Below, one piece after another: positions 45,426 through 55,571 of a stretch of DNA of 64,000 nucleotides. Both the position numbers and the translations under genes were made by a program. The DNA is from Fratercula arctica (Eukaryota > Chordata > Aves > Charadriiformes > Alcidae): contig CANTUZ010000003.1 in assembly GCA_947846985.1 (NCBI GenBank), positions 55,748,096-55,812,095 on the forward strand, written 5' to 3'. Under the pieces are notes generated by a model. That model did not search any database. It worked only from the letters and a program-made list of their open reading frames with translations, and was not told where the DNA came from. How positions within the stretch are numbered: position 1 is the stretch's first letter; the number at the start of each line of letters is the position of its first letter.

Positions 45426-47639
45426 CAGTTGTCAATTGATTGTTGTAGTTGCTGGGAACCGGCCTTTTACATTTAAAACATGTTCAGATATCAAGAACGT
45501 CCACTGAAAAATCCAGCTTAGACTGAAGTTACAAGTGGACAGGTCTTGCAGAGAGGTATGTGTTGTCAACACACCAGAGAGGCATCCCTTGACCCATCTC
45601 AACTCCCCTAGATTGGTCACAAGATAAAAATGAGCTGCAAAATGCTGATTCCTTGGAGTCAATGGCTGCAGCATGACACGAAATGCAAGGCACCATCAAC
45701 TTATTAAAATACTGAATTTAGCAACTAATCTGTAAGGATAGCTCACTTAATGCTCATACCCTCAGTGTATGTTAAGGGAACATGGACTGCTTTCCATGTC
45801 TAAAGAGGACTTGCAACTGCCCCAGAAAACCCCTGACACTGACGAGTCCTGAGCAGAAAAGATTGTAGTCATCTAATCAAAGCTCAGTGGATTAAAATAT
45901 GAAGTGTACACAATGAAAAATGAAATTCCTCAACACTGTTTTGAAAAACTATACATTCTTGTTTATGTTTTCTGTTCAAAACTACCCTTTTAACAAACCA
46001 GGTTCAAATGCCTGCAATCAGAAGCAGTTAAAAGTCTACCAAAAATGTCTTCTTCAAAAACTAAAACTAAATTTACACCATTTCATTGTAAATTATTGGA
46101 GTGTTATTCCAATTAAATCTTTATATTGGTTTGTTTAATTGTTGCTTTTTAAATGAGAATGTTTTTCCAGTAAACCACACGCAAAGAGCTACACAGCATT
46201 TCCATCTTTAAAAACTCATTTTTAACACACATTTTTCATAATCACATAGATTGTGTTATTATAATGCTTTCAAAAAAGGCTTATGTTTTTAAATTTTAAA
46301 TATTTTTTTTCTCGAAAAAGACAATGAGTAATTTTTTTTCTCTATTAGGAATTTTTACTAGGAATTTTCACTTCTGAAGACACAAGAGCAGACTAAACTC
46401 AGTCAGTTACAAGCGTAAGAAAGTCTGAACCTCTTTGTAACAAACATATTCAAGTTTTCCTTTTTTTTTTTTTCTTTCTCTTTGCCATTTTTGCTTGAAA
46501 TTGCTCTTTGGTGTAACAGTTTTGTGGAAAAAGGACCCCCTGTGCAGATTTTTTCACCTTGTTGTCTGCTGAAATGATGTTTAAAACCATCAAAGAAGTA
46601 ATCATACATTATCTCTGCCTTGCAAGAGCAATACTATCCCTTATTCAAAAGCTAGAAACTATTATCTTGCCAAATTTAGTCAATCTCCTAGCGCTGCCAA
46701 TGATGGGATGGACACTTATCCATTACTCTCTTGATTGTTGCCAGTGAAAAGGTATTTGTGCTTCTTTCAAGCCACTTAAACACCAGAGGGCCTGATCCTG
46801 CTCATACTTAAGTAAAAAGGTTCCCACAGGGTTAACTGGAGAGTAGGCCATGGTCGAAAGCACTGTCATGTGCAGACATCACAGCAGCGCCTAGCTGGCA
46901 AGATGATTAGCAAGCACATCTGTTCTGAACCATTAAAATGATATAAACAAATTGCCTTTAAACCACCTGCAGGACAGTAATTTCATACAATCATTACAGA
47001 GTCATTAAGAAAAGTTAATGTAGAAAAAAACTGCTGTGGGAAATGTAATCTTTTTTTCTGTATTTACTAGATACTCTAAAGATTTGAACAGCAAACAGTC
47101 TAAAAACTATTGTGTCGGATGATTATGCCTCATCTCCAGAGCGTATTGGCTCACATATTTATTCTCTCACAGGTTAGACTACTTTCAACATATTCAAGCG
47201 ATACTGAGAATTTCCATGTTGTACGTGTAAATATGGTCAAAAACATTCACAGGCCAGCAGGATTTGGGACCCTTGTTGAGAAGATGTTCTTGAATTCTGA
47301 AGGTGGTGTAGGCCTCTGAATGTCAGGTCTTAAAATCCTTTTGTTCATAGTAGCAACAACATCAGGCTGGATATAAGCAAAATGGACATAAAGAAAGGTG
47401 TACTAAAATTGGGGAGGGGGCATAAGTGTTCTTAGTAGGACCAAAGCAAGAACAGATGGAAAAAAGAAATGGAGGGCAAAAGAGGAACCGAATGTTTTAG
47501 ATCAAAATAAGAGTTTGCAGTGTGACTCAATACTGGAATATTTGCTTATAATCCTTTATTTTGTAGATAACATTTATATAAGGGGGGGAAAAAAGAAATA
47601 TTGCTTCAGATGCATTCATCTATTCTGAGGCATAGAAAG
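45426..47639. other. Intergenic, no gene recognised
   Basis: AT-rich DNA with a T tract at 46461-46473 and a possible old DNA-transposon relic near 46790-46850. No coding feature is supported. Confidence 0.5.
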
Positions 47640-48050
47640 TTCTGGATGACAGACAAGCTGAAGGAGTTATATGGGAAGCACCAGCTGTTGACTTTGGTAA
47701 GACTTTGACACATTGTCTCCCAAACTATGGCAATACAAGTTTTGACAAAAACATTCGGAGCAGAAAAGCTCCATGCACATGGGGAAAACTGTGTCTGAGG
47801 TCACACTTCCAGTGTGCCACTTTTAATTGGAGAGCTACATTGGGTAGGGCATTTTCCTTCATGACTGAAAGGACAGAATAGAAAATCTTCTTATTAATTG
47901 CAAATAGGATTAGAGGCAAAGGGGCTACAAGCACTTTGGAAGGAAAAAAAATAGAATGAAAAATGAGTTTGACAGATTGGAGGAAAGGTTTGAAATTAAG
48001 AGCATGTAATTTAACAAGAACAAGTACAAATGCCACATTAAATGGAAATA
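47640..48050 (+). mobile_element. Ancient, decayed CR1 (reverse-transcriptase region)
   Basis: GTTGACTTTGGTAAGACTTT followed by GACACATTGTCTCCCA is a degenerate CR1 RT motif A ([12 protein letters not shown]). Further on, TGAGTTTGACAGATTGGAGG and GAAATTAAGAGCATGTAATT correspond to the DRLE..W..I..M.FN region of CR1 ORF2. The frame is broken throughout. It is much older than the other CR1 copies. Borders are approximate. Confidence 0.5.
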
Positions 48051-48519
48051 GTCATCTCCAGTAACTTTGTGGGGGTCAACAGATTAAGCAGCAATTATAC
48101 TGAAAAAGCTATGAATATTATAATGATTTAATTAAAAAAAAACACATATACTTTGAGATGTATAAGAGGGAGTAAATTATATGTGTAAAAATATATAATA
48201 TGAAAAATGCATGAAGTAGTCTTTTTAGTCTTTTCGATCAGATTCATGTGGATTACTTTTTCTGCACTTCAAGAAAGATACATCAGAGTTGTAATCTCCA
48301 CAAAACAAAATCCAGAGCAAAAAGAACAGTTGGACATACTGACAATACAACTGACACAGAAAAACAGGGAGACCTGGTATGGAGAAAACAGAAGAGTGAC
48401 AGACTAGTCATTTGCAGAATACAATCTGTAAGTATAATGTTCATTTTGGAAAAGTAAAATATTACTGCAATAACTTGTTCTACATATCCACTGATGAGGG
48501 TACAAGGGTGCTTCAGTTG

Positions 48520-48742
48520 CAGCAAAGGATGCTTAGTTCAGATATCAGGGAAACAATCCATTAAGATATTTGAGTGCCGGCAGATGTTGCCCACAGAAGC
48601 TGTGGAATCCCCATTGCTGGAACTTTTAAAGCATTGGTTAGTCAAATATTGGTCAGGGACGGTACTGATGTTACCAACTCCTCCTTCAGTCAGAATCATA
48701 GCTGATGTCTCAGGACCCTTCCCCTATCATCCTACAGCGTAG
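48520..48742 (+). mobile_element. Ancient CR1 3' region
   Basis: CAGATATCAGGGAAACAATC, GATGTTGCCCACAGAAGCTG, TGGAATCCCCATTGCTGGAA and a GGACCCTTCCCCTATCATCC ending are collinear with the CR1 ORF2 C-terminus and 3'UTR ('cagattgcccagagaggttgtgg', 'ggtcccttcca'). It is probably the 3' continuation of the relic at 47.64 kb. Confidence 0.5.
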
Positions 48743-48845
48743 CAACTGCCGGGACTTTTGGAAGAAAGCCATTTGTCTAATCCATATTAACAAAGACAAA
48801 AAATGAAACATAAAGGAGGGAAGATTGCTGGAGCATTTTGAGACC

Positions 48846-48868
48846 AAAAAAAAAAAAAAAAAAAAAAA
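48846..48868. repeat. Poly-A tract
   Basis: 23 consecutive adenines about 100 bp after the ancient CR1 3' region. CR1 elements do not end in poly-A, so the two are probably unrelated. Confidence 0.85.
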
Positions 48869-49739
48869 TCACATCTTTATCCCTTAGATGTGGATGGATC
48901 CATATCATGGATGGCGTTGAAGGAGTTACATGTTTGCAGACCTGATGAAAGGACTTCCTGCTTTTGCCTGCCTAAACCAGACATGCCATAGCATTTTGTG
49001 GAATTTTTTTGCCATAGTATTTTTTGCCATGGTGACTGCTTCATTAAAGAAAGTAAAATATGGAAGCCAGCCATAGTAGGTGAGCTACTAGAATGGTCAT
49101 AGAAACAAAAATGGAGAAAGACTAAAATTGACTGCAACAGGGAGAGAGTTTATAGCATGTGGTGTGAAACTGAGGTCAGTTCCCATTGAAGGGAGGCCAT
49201 CATAGAAACTACCAGTGCTGTTTGCCAACCCGTGTGAAGTGACTTAGAGGGTTTCAGTACAACTCTCAGAGTTCATGTTGCCCAAAATTGCTACTTACTT
49301 TGGTACAGAAAATCTCTGCAGAAGACACTACCGTGCTTAGGGTCATAATATCTCTGGGAAATGTAGCAAAGATACTGCTGGGAAGCCAATGGACATAAGA
49401 GATGGTAGAATGAAATTTAGCTTTTCAGAGATAACGCATTCAGGTGAGGCACCTTCTCAAGGCCATATAGAGCATACAGAGTAGTATCAGTAGTCAAAGC
49501 TCGCACTAACTTCAGAGGGACACAATTTAGCTATAGCTGCTGAAGAGGAGGGAGAACTGGACTGGAAAGAGGAGTGGAAGGAGGGTTGGAAATGGCCAAT
49601 ACTGGTCTGGAAAGCAGAGTGCCAGATAAACAAAAGAGCTTTTAAAAAATTATAATTTAAAAAGTCTCAGCAAAACATAAAGCTACAAATGCAATAAAAT
49701 AATCAAAGGAAATAGATGCTTCACTAGCAAAAAACTGGT

Positions 49740-50040
49740 CTTATGTCATTTAAATACACAAGCAAAAAGCCAATCAAGTATTCTGTGAAGCCACTCAGGG
49801 ATATACAGAAAGTGGGAAGTTAGTTAATGACGTTAGTATTGCTCTGAGCCTGAATAAATTCTCTGCTTTCGTCTTCATGAAATAAGCCAAAGGTCAAATT
49901 CTGAGGATTGGGATATTTTCCCAAGTGGGAGGGAAGGGAATGGAAGTGTTGAAAGACTTTATGAGTACATCAAAGCAGAAAGGCAATTAGAGCTGATAAA
50001 AGTTCACATAGAACCAGATACAGATAAGTTGCATCCCAGA
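49740..50040 (+). mobile_element. Ancient CR1 fragment (region upstream of RT motif A)
   Basis: ATTTAAATACACAAGCAAAA, GTTAGTTAATGACG, CTCTGCTTTCGTCTTCATGA, GAGCTGATAAAAGTTCACAT and AACCAGATACAGATAAG follow the order of CR1 ORF2 just before the RT core (the FKYI..., FASVFT and GPD motifs of the family). The frame is decayed. It lies 3' of the relic at 47.6-48.7 kb although it represents a more 5' part of the element. Confidence 0.4.
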
Positions 50041-50054
50041 TTTTTTTTTTTTTT

Positions 50055-52141
50055 AACCTAGCAAGATGTAGAGATTTCCAGCTCCTAAGAACTAAGAAAG
50101 CATAATATATTTAGGATTCAAGAGCACAGGGATTCAAGAACCAAATTGGGTCAGGCATTATATTGAAGTTTATTCATTTGATGATTTATTTTTTTTATTT
50201 ATTTATTGTCTCAGTGGGACATAGGGGAAAGCCTCTGTTAGGAGGCTCAGTAAGGTGAGTTATACATTGCTGAAGGAATGAGGTAACGGTAAGCATTGAT
50301 CTGAAATCATCACTGTGGTGTTTTCCAAAGTAATTTGCACTTTACACAGTCTCAGGTGTTTGCTGCTGTCAAAGTTGGTTTGCTAGTACCTTGTACTTCA
50401 ATGAAATGCATCTGAGTTATTTGCTGTAGAATTATGACAAAAGATAATTCACTGATATTCTATTATGATGATTTCAAATGTAATTTATTTACATCTTTTT
50501 AGCGCTCTCAAGTGAATGAGTTAAATAGCATTTTCCATCTTCTTCAGCCTATTCTAGCTTTGCTTAGTTTGCCCATCCTATGGAGAATATTACTTTTTTC
50601 TTTATAAACTAAAACCAGGGAGAATAGCTAAGGGGAGAGAGAGAAAAGAAGTGTGTGGTTTCCCAGATAGCAGGAGTCAGTGTACTATTTAATGCACTCA
50701 GTAGAGGGGACTACACTGACCCACAGAAAGAAACTGTGGGAAAACTAACATCTACTGATGTCTTTATGTTAGCATGCATAGATACTGTTGTGTTCCCCAT
50801 CCTTTTAGCGATGCAGGTGTGCTCACAAACATGTGTTCCATTTTCAATATTATTCATAATCTTTAAGTGTTTCTGCTCCCTCCTCTACGGCACCCTATAA
50901 TGTGTTGGAAACAACTTTGCTGAAGAAAGCTGTAAAGTTGTTTTCTTTGATTAGTAAAAGGGCAAGGTTCATCAGATGTTGTTTACATGGCTTACATGTT
51001 ACTTGGTTCAATCAGGGAAAGGGATTTTCAATGAACTTTCTGCTATCCCTATTTTCCCACATGTTGGGGCTCAGCAACTCCTTAATAATGTGTAAGGACA
51101 ACCACGACTCTTCTCAGGCCATTACAAATCCATGAATCTCCTCAGGCCATTGACAAGGAGTCGGTAAATGGAGCTGGAGCTATTACAGTGAGACAAATAA
51201 GAAGCTGAACAGCATACTTGATTTTCTGAGGGACTGGAAACAGAAAAATCAGTTTAAAAGACTAGACTTTCAAAACTTATTAATTAGAATTTTAATTCCT
51301 TCATATAAGTGTTAAAGGTCTTTTTCCTGAAAAGTCAAAGTTCTAAGATTGGAGTTTTTGTGGAAGATTTATGCTGCAGTGGCTTTTGTGTCAGAGACAG
51401 CAGATCAGAGCGCTGAAGTTTGTTCTTTGCAACAGCAGTTCAGTCCAGCCCAGGTCATCCTTTCCCATGGTGTTCTGGCTGCACATCAAAGTCCTGGTTT
51501 GGGGAAGAAGAGTTCTGGATGGGGTTGCTCTCCTTCTGTCTTCAGCTACTGGTAAAATTTTGAGGGTTCAAATGTTTGGGTTTCATTAAAAAAATAAACA
51601 CACCGCATTTACGGGATATACATAAATATTTTAAGCGGGAAATACAAAGAAAATTTTGAAACATTTTCAGAATTCAAAAGGTAGGTTTGAATTAAAGATA
51701 TATGATATACCATTCCTTATGGTCTAAATGCAAGAGTGTTTCAGTTTATAATGTTGATTCATGTACTGAAGTCAATACTGGAAATACATCAGCCTTCTTC
51801 CGGTATTTTTTAATCAACAGCCCTTTCCAAGCAATTTAATAAATGACAAACACTATCTTATTTAATTTCTGTGATTCTATTCAAAAGGAAGTGAGCAGAC
51901 AGTTACGGTCAAGCTTCATCACTTCCTAATACCATAATAACAATGTTTTAACTCAAACCAGCCGCAGATATTCCAGAAGACTCAAAACAGAAGATTAATT
52001 AGACTTGAAAGATTGAAAAATTCATGTGAATGTGACACTAAACTCAACTCTTTAGCCTGTCGGCAGGTTACACTTGCTTACTGCTACCGTTACCACTGCT
52101 ACTGAGAAGGTACACAGTCCACTATGACATATCCATTAAAG
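50055..52141. other. Intergenic, nothing recognised
   Basis: No gene or repeat recognised beyond a short T tract (50041-50054) at the left edge. Confidence 0.5.
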
Positions 52142-52452
52142 CGGTGGTCTCCAAAGTGTGGAGGGTGCATACACCCCAGGGTGTGTGTAAGACAATCCAT
52201 TAGGGTGCAGGAAGAAAGTATTTTTCGTGCCATTAATAAAAAAAATAGAAAATTTAAAAAATTAAAAATAGTGTTGATTTTATCTTTAACTCATCCTTTT
52301 TTTTTTTAATTTCTATTTTTGTGTATGATTTATAATGTGCGTCATATATAGTACAGTAGTCCATGCATATAACTTATAAATAAATGCATAGAAATATTGG
52401 AAATGTGTACTGAAAAGTTTTTTCATCAATCAGAAAAGTTTGGAGACCACTG
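52142..52452. mobile_element. Non-autonomous hAT-type DNA transposon with terminal inverted repeats
   Basis: The left end CGGTGGTCTCCAAA and right end TTTGGAGACCACTG are inverted repeats differing at one position, resembling the CAGTGGTTCTCAAA termini of hAT/Charlie elements. The flanks CATTAAAG (52134-52141) and TACTGAAG (52453-52460) form an 8-bp target-site duplication differing only by three transitions, the duplication length expected for hAT. The 311-bp body is AT-rich and non-coding, so the copy is non-autonomous. Confidence 0.75.
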
Positions 52453-53031
52453 TACTGAAGGACTATTATGAAATCCAACTATGGGAATCTAAAGAACATT
52501 CAGTGCACTATTCATTCAACAAAAGAATTACAGTAAATCTGTGCCAGGCCTGTCCCCTGCAGCAGGAAATGTGCTTTTGTTACCTCAGTAATTCAGTGCT
52601 TGTCTCTATGGAAAGAATGAGAAAAGTGAATTACATCCACGTGCAAGGGAGTGGTTAGGCTTTACTCAGAGTGGCTTATTGGCTCAACCATTATATTTTA
52701 ACATTTATTTTACCTCAAAATCACCACTCAGACATGTACAGGCTGTCTCAGCCCTTCACCCTCAATGTGGGCAAATGGTTTTCTAGATGAGACTTCAAAA
52801 CTGGAAATATTGATTTGCCAATGAATATTAAGGCCCGAGGAACTGTTTCAGCCTGTTATTAACTGTACATGAGTTCTCTTCCTTCCCTCTGCTGCTGTGT
52901 GCCCTCCTGGGGGCTGGCTCAGGCACAGACAGCCTTTGCTCAGATTGAGGGGTAGAGATCTCTAGAAGAGATTTGTATGGATGTGGGCTATCAGAAAACA
53001 ATCTTCATGGCGCCTACCAGTCATTGGTAAT

Positions 53032-53539
53032 TGTCGTGGTTTAACGCCAGCCGGCAGCTAGGACCTCACAGCTGCTGGTGCAGTTCTCCCCCTTCTCCCA
53101 GAAGGGCAGGGAGAGGAGGGAGAAAAGGAGGGGAAAGGGAAAGGAAAAAAATCCTCGTGGGTTGAGATAAAGACAGTTTAGTAGAACAATAACAGAAAAG
53201 GAAAATGACAACAATAATAGCAATAATAATAATAATAATAGACACAAGTCACTCTCACTACCCAGTGAATCGGCACCATCCCGAGCAGTGTTTGTCGATT
53301 CCCTCCCCCCGGCCAATCCCCATTTATATACTGAGCACGGCATCTATGGAACAGAATATTCCATAGGCCATTCCATTGTTCTGTCTATGCCCCTTCTCAG
53401 CTTCTTTGGGAACCTGAAAAGAGTCCTTGAAAAGCACAAATATTGCTTAGTGACAACCAAACCAATATGCGTTATTGACATTCCTTCCACAGCAATCACT
53501 AGAAAGAAAATTACCACTTTCCCAGCTGAAACCGGGACA
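53032..53539 (-). mobile_element. Solo LTR of the same avian endogenous retrovirus family
   Basis: A 508-bp LTR with TGTCGTGGTTTAA at the left and GAAACCGGGACA at the right. It has a minus-strand TATATAAATG box and an ACT-to-ATTAAA-like signal further along, and is collinear with the copy at 2104-2601. The flanks GTAAT and CTAAT form a 5-bp near-duplication. There is no internal viral sequence on either side. The poly-leucine open frame on the minus strand is only the AAT/GGA-rich part of the LTR. Confidence 0.88.
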
Positions 53540-54820
53540 CTAATAAAGATGATCTTTTAATTGTAACCACCCCTTTTTTGTGCTGTGTCTTTTATGATGA
53601 AACACAGTATAGTAAAAGAGAATAAGATGAGAGAAAATCCTTGACTAACAAGTAGGTATAAACCACTGTAGGGCAGAGGAAGTATTAAGAAACGATGGAA
53701 AGAAAAGGCTGAAGTGATCTGTTACTCAGCACTTACATATGCAATGTACACAGAATATTTGAAGATTTGTCTTCCCTTGTCTGGAGGACTCTGATTTCTT
53801 TCTCCACTGCCCCACCTGCACTTCCCATCCATTTGCAACTTCCTTCTCTGCTGTCTCGGCAGCGAGGAACAAGCACGATAGCTTGACCTTGACGACTACA
53901 CCAAGACATGCAGGAAAAGAATTGTTAAGATTAGGAGCCTTGTTTGATCTCAGGCTTCGATGATTTAAAGGTGACAGCTAATCTCACTCCTGTCAGTTGA
54001 GGACTCTGAGGGTTTCCAAAAGGACACAGACACCCAGATTTGTCATTCACATGAGCTTAGGCTGTATTATGCAGCTTTTTTGACTACCATCTATTTGGTA
54101 AGTCTTTAGAGATTCGACTAAAACTACAGAAGTGCAATGTCTTCTTTAAATCATTGGCATCAGAAAATTGAAGGACAAGCATTAAACTTTGACGTCTACC
54201 TGATTGTTCTTAGTGTTTTGTTTTCTTTCAAGAGACAGGAAAATGTATTCCTTGGAACATTATTCTAGCTATTGCTTTTGGTTAAGAAGCTTCAAAAGTG
54301 GAAAACATTTCAATGAACTTAATAAACAAACTCTTTTCAGTTCTGGTTTTGTTTCAAGGATTCTGAATGAGAGATTGTGCATCTACCACATGATAATATC
54401 GTTCTTCAATTAGCCTGAAAAAAAAAGATATTTCCCACAAACTAAACAACTCCTCAGGAGTAGAAACAGATTTCTAAAAAGCAGTAATTCTAGACTCAGC
54501 ACTGTGAAGTTAAGAGCCAAAATTATTGTGATGACCTTAAGCAGAGTAAAGGTGTTTAATAAAGTGGGATGTATGTGTGGGAGGGGATTAATTGTAAATT
54601 CAGCATTTGGCTTTAACTAAAGAAGTTGTATTTGAAGATTGGTTTTTGTCAGAACTTCATACAAAAGAATTCCTGTCAGAGATATTCATAGTGTCTGAGT
54701 TAGTTTGATTTAAATTCTCAGCCTGGAAATGTCACCGAAAAATAGATTAATCCAACACTATGACGTAATGCTATCAATCTGATCAGGAAGGAGACACAAG
54801 AAATTGTTAATCAAAGAAAC
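53540..54820. other. Intergenic, nothing recognised
   Basis: AT-rich spacer between the LTR and a CR1 copy. No feature is supported. Confidence 0.5.
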
Positions 54821-55571
54821 ATAGAATCATTTAGGTTGGAAAAAAAACCTTTAAGATCATTGAATCCAATTGTAAATCTAACACTTCCAAGTCCACCACT
54901 AAACCATGTCCCTAAGTGCCACACCTATACATCTTTTAAATAGCTCCAGGGATGGTGAGTCAACCGCTTCCCTGGGCAGCCTGTTCAGGTTGATAGTCCT
55001 TTCAGTGAAGAAATTTTTCCTAATACCCAACCTAAACTGCCTTTGGCACAACTTGCTCTTCTTTGGACTTACTCCAACACCTCAATGTCTTTCTTGTAGT
55101 GAGGGGCCCAAAACGGAACACACTACAAGGTGCAACCTCACCAGTGCCGAGAACAGGGGGACAATCACTTCCTAGTCCTGCTCACCACACTATTCCTGAT
55201 ACAGGCCAGGATGCTGTTGGCCTTCTTGGCTACCTGGGCACACTGCTGGCTCATGTTCATCCAGCTGTTGACCAACACCCCCAGGTCCTTTTCTGCCAGG
55301 CAGCTCTCCAGCCACTCTTCCCCAAGCCTGTAGCACTGCATTGGGTTGTTGTGACCCAAGTGCAGGACCCGGCACTTGGCCTTGTTGAACCTCATACCAC
55401 TGGCCTCAGCCCGTCGATCCAGCCTGTCCAGGTCCCTCTGTAGAGCCCTCAAGCAGATCAACACTCCCACCCAGCTTGGTGTCGTCTGCAAGCTTACTGA
55501 GGGTGCACTCAATCCCCTCATCCAGATCATTGATAAAGATATTAAACAGAACTGGCCCCGAGGTTCACATG
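54821..55571 (-). mobile_element. CR1 fragment with part of the ORF2 reverse transcriptase
   Basis: The + strand starts with the inverted CR1 3' end (AGAATCATTTAGGTTGGA) and passes through CCACTAAACCATGTCCCTAAG-type sequence and TCACCAGTGCCGAGAACAGG. From 55165 to 55530 the minus strand keeps an open CR1 frame with [32 protein letters not shown] and EKDLGVLV. An upstream break shows it is a dead copy. It is 5'-truncated within the region after RT motif C. Confidence 0.92.

Noticed and set aside
48846..48868. Poly-A as the tail of a processed pseudogene
   Set aside because: No mRNA-like sequence or polyadenylation signal with a recognisable parent gene precedes it, and no target duplication was seen.
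2104..53539. The two LTRs as the ends of one provirus
   Set aside because: They are 51 kb apart with MYCT1 and VIP between them, lack any gag-pol-env remnant in the interval and differ substantially, so they are independent solo LTRs.
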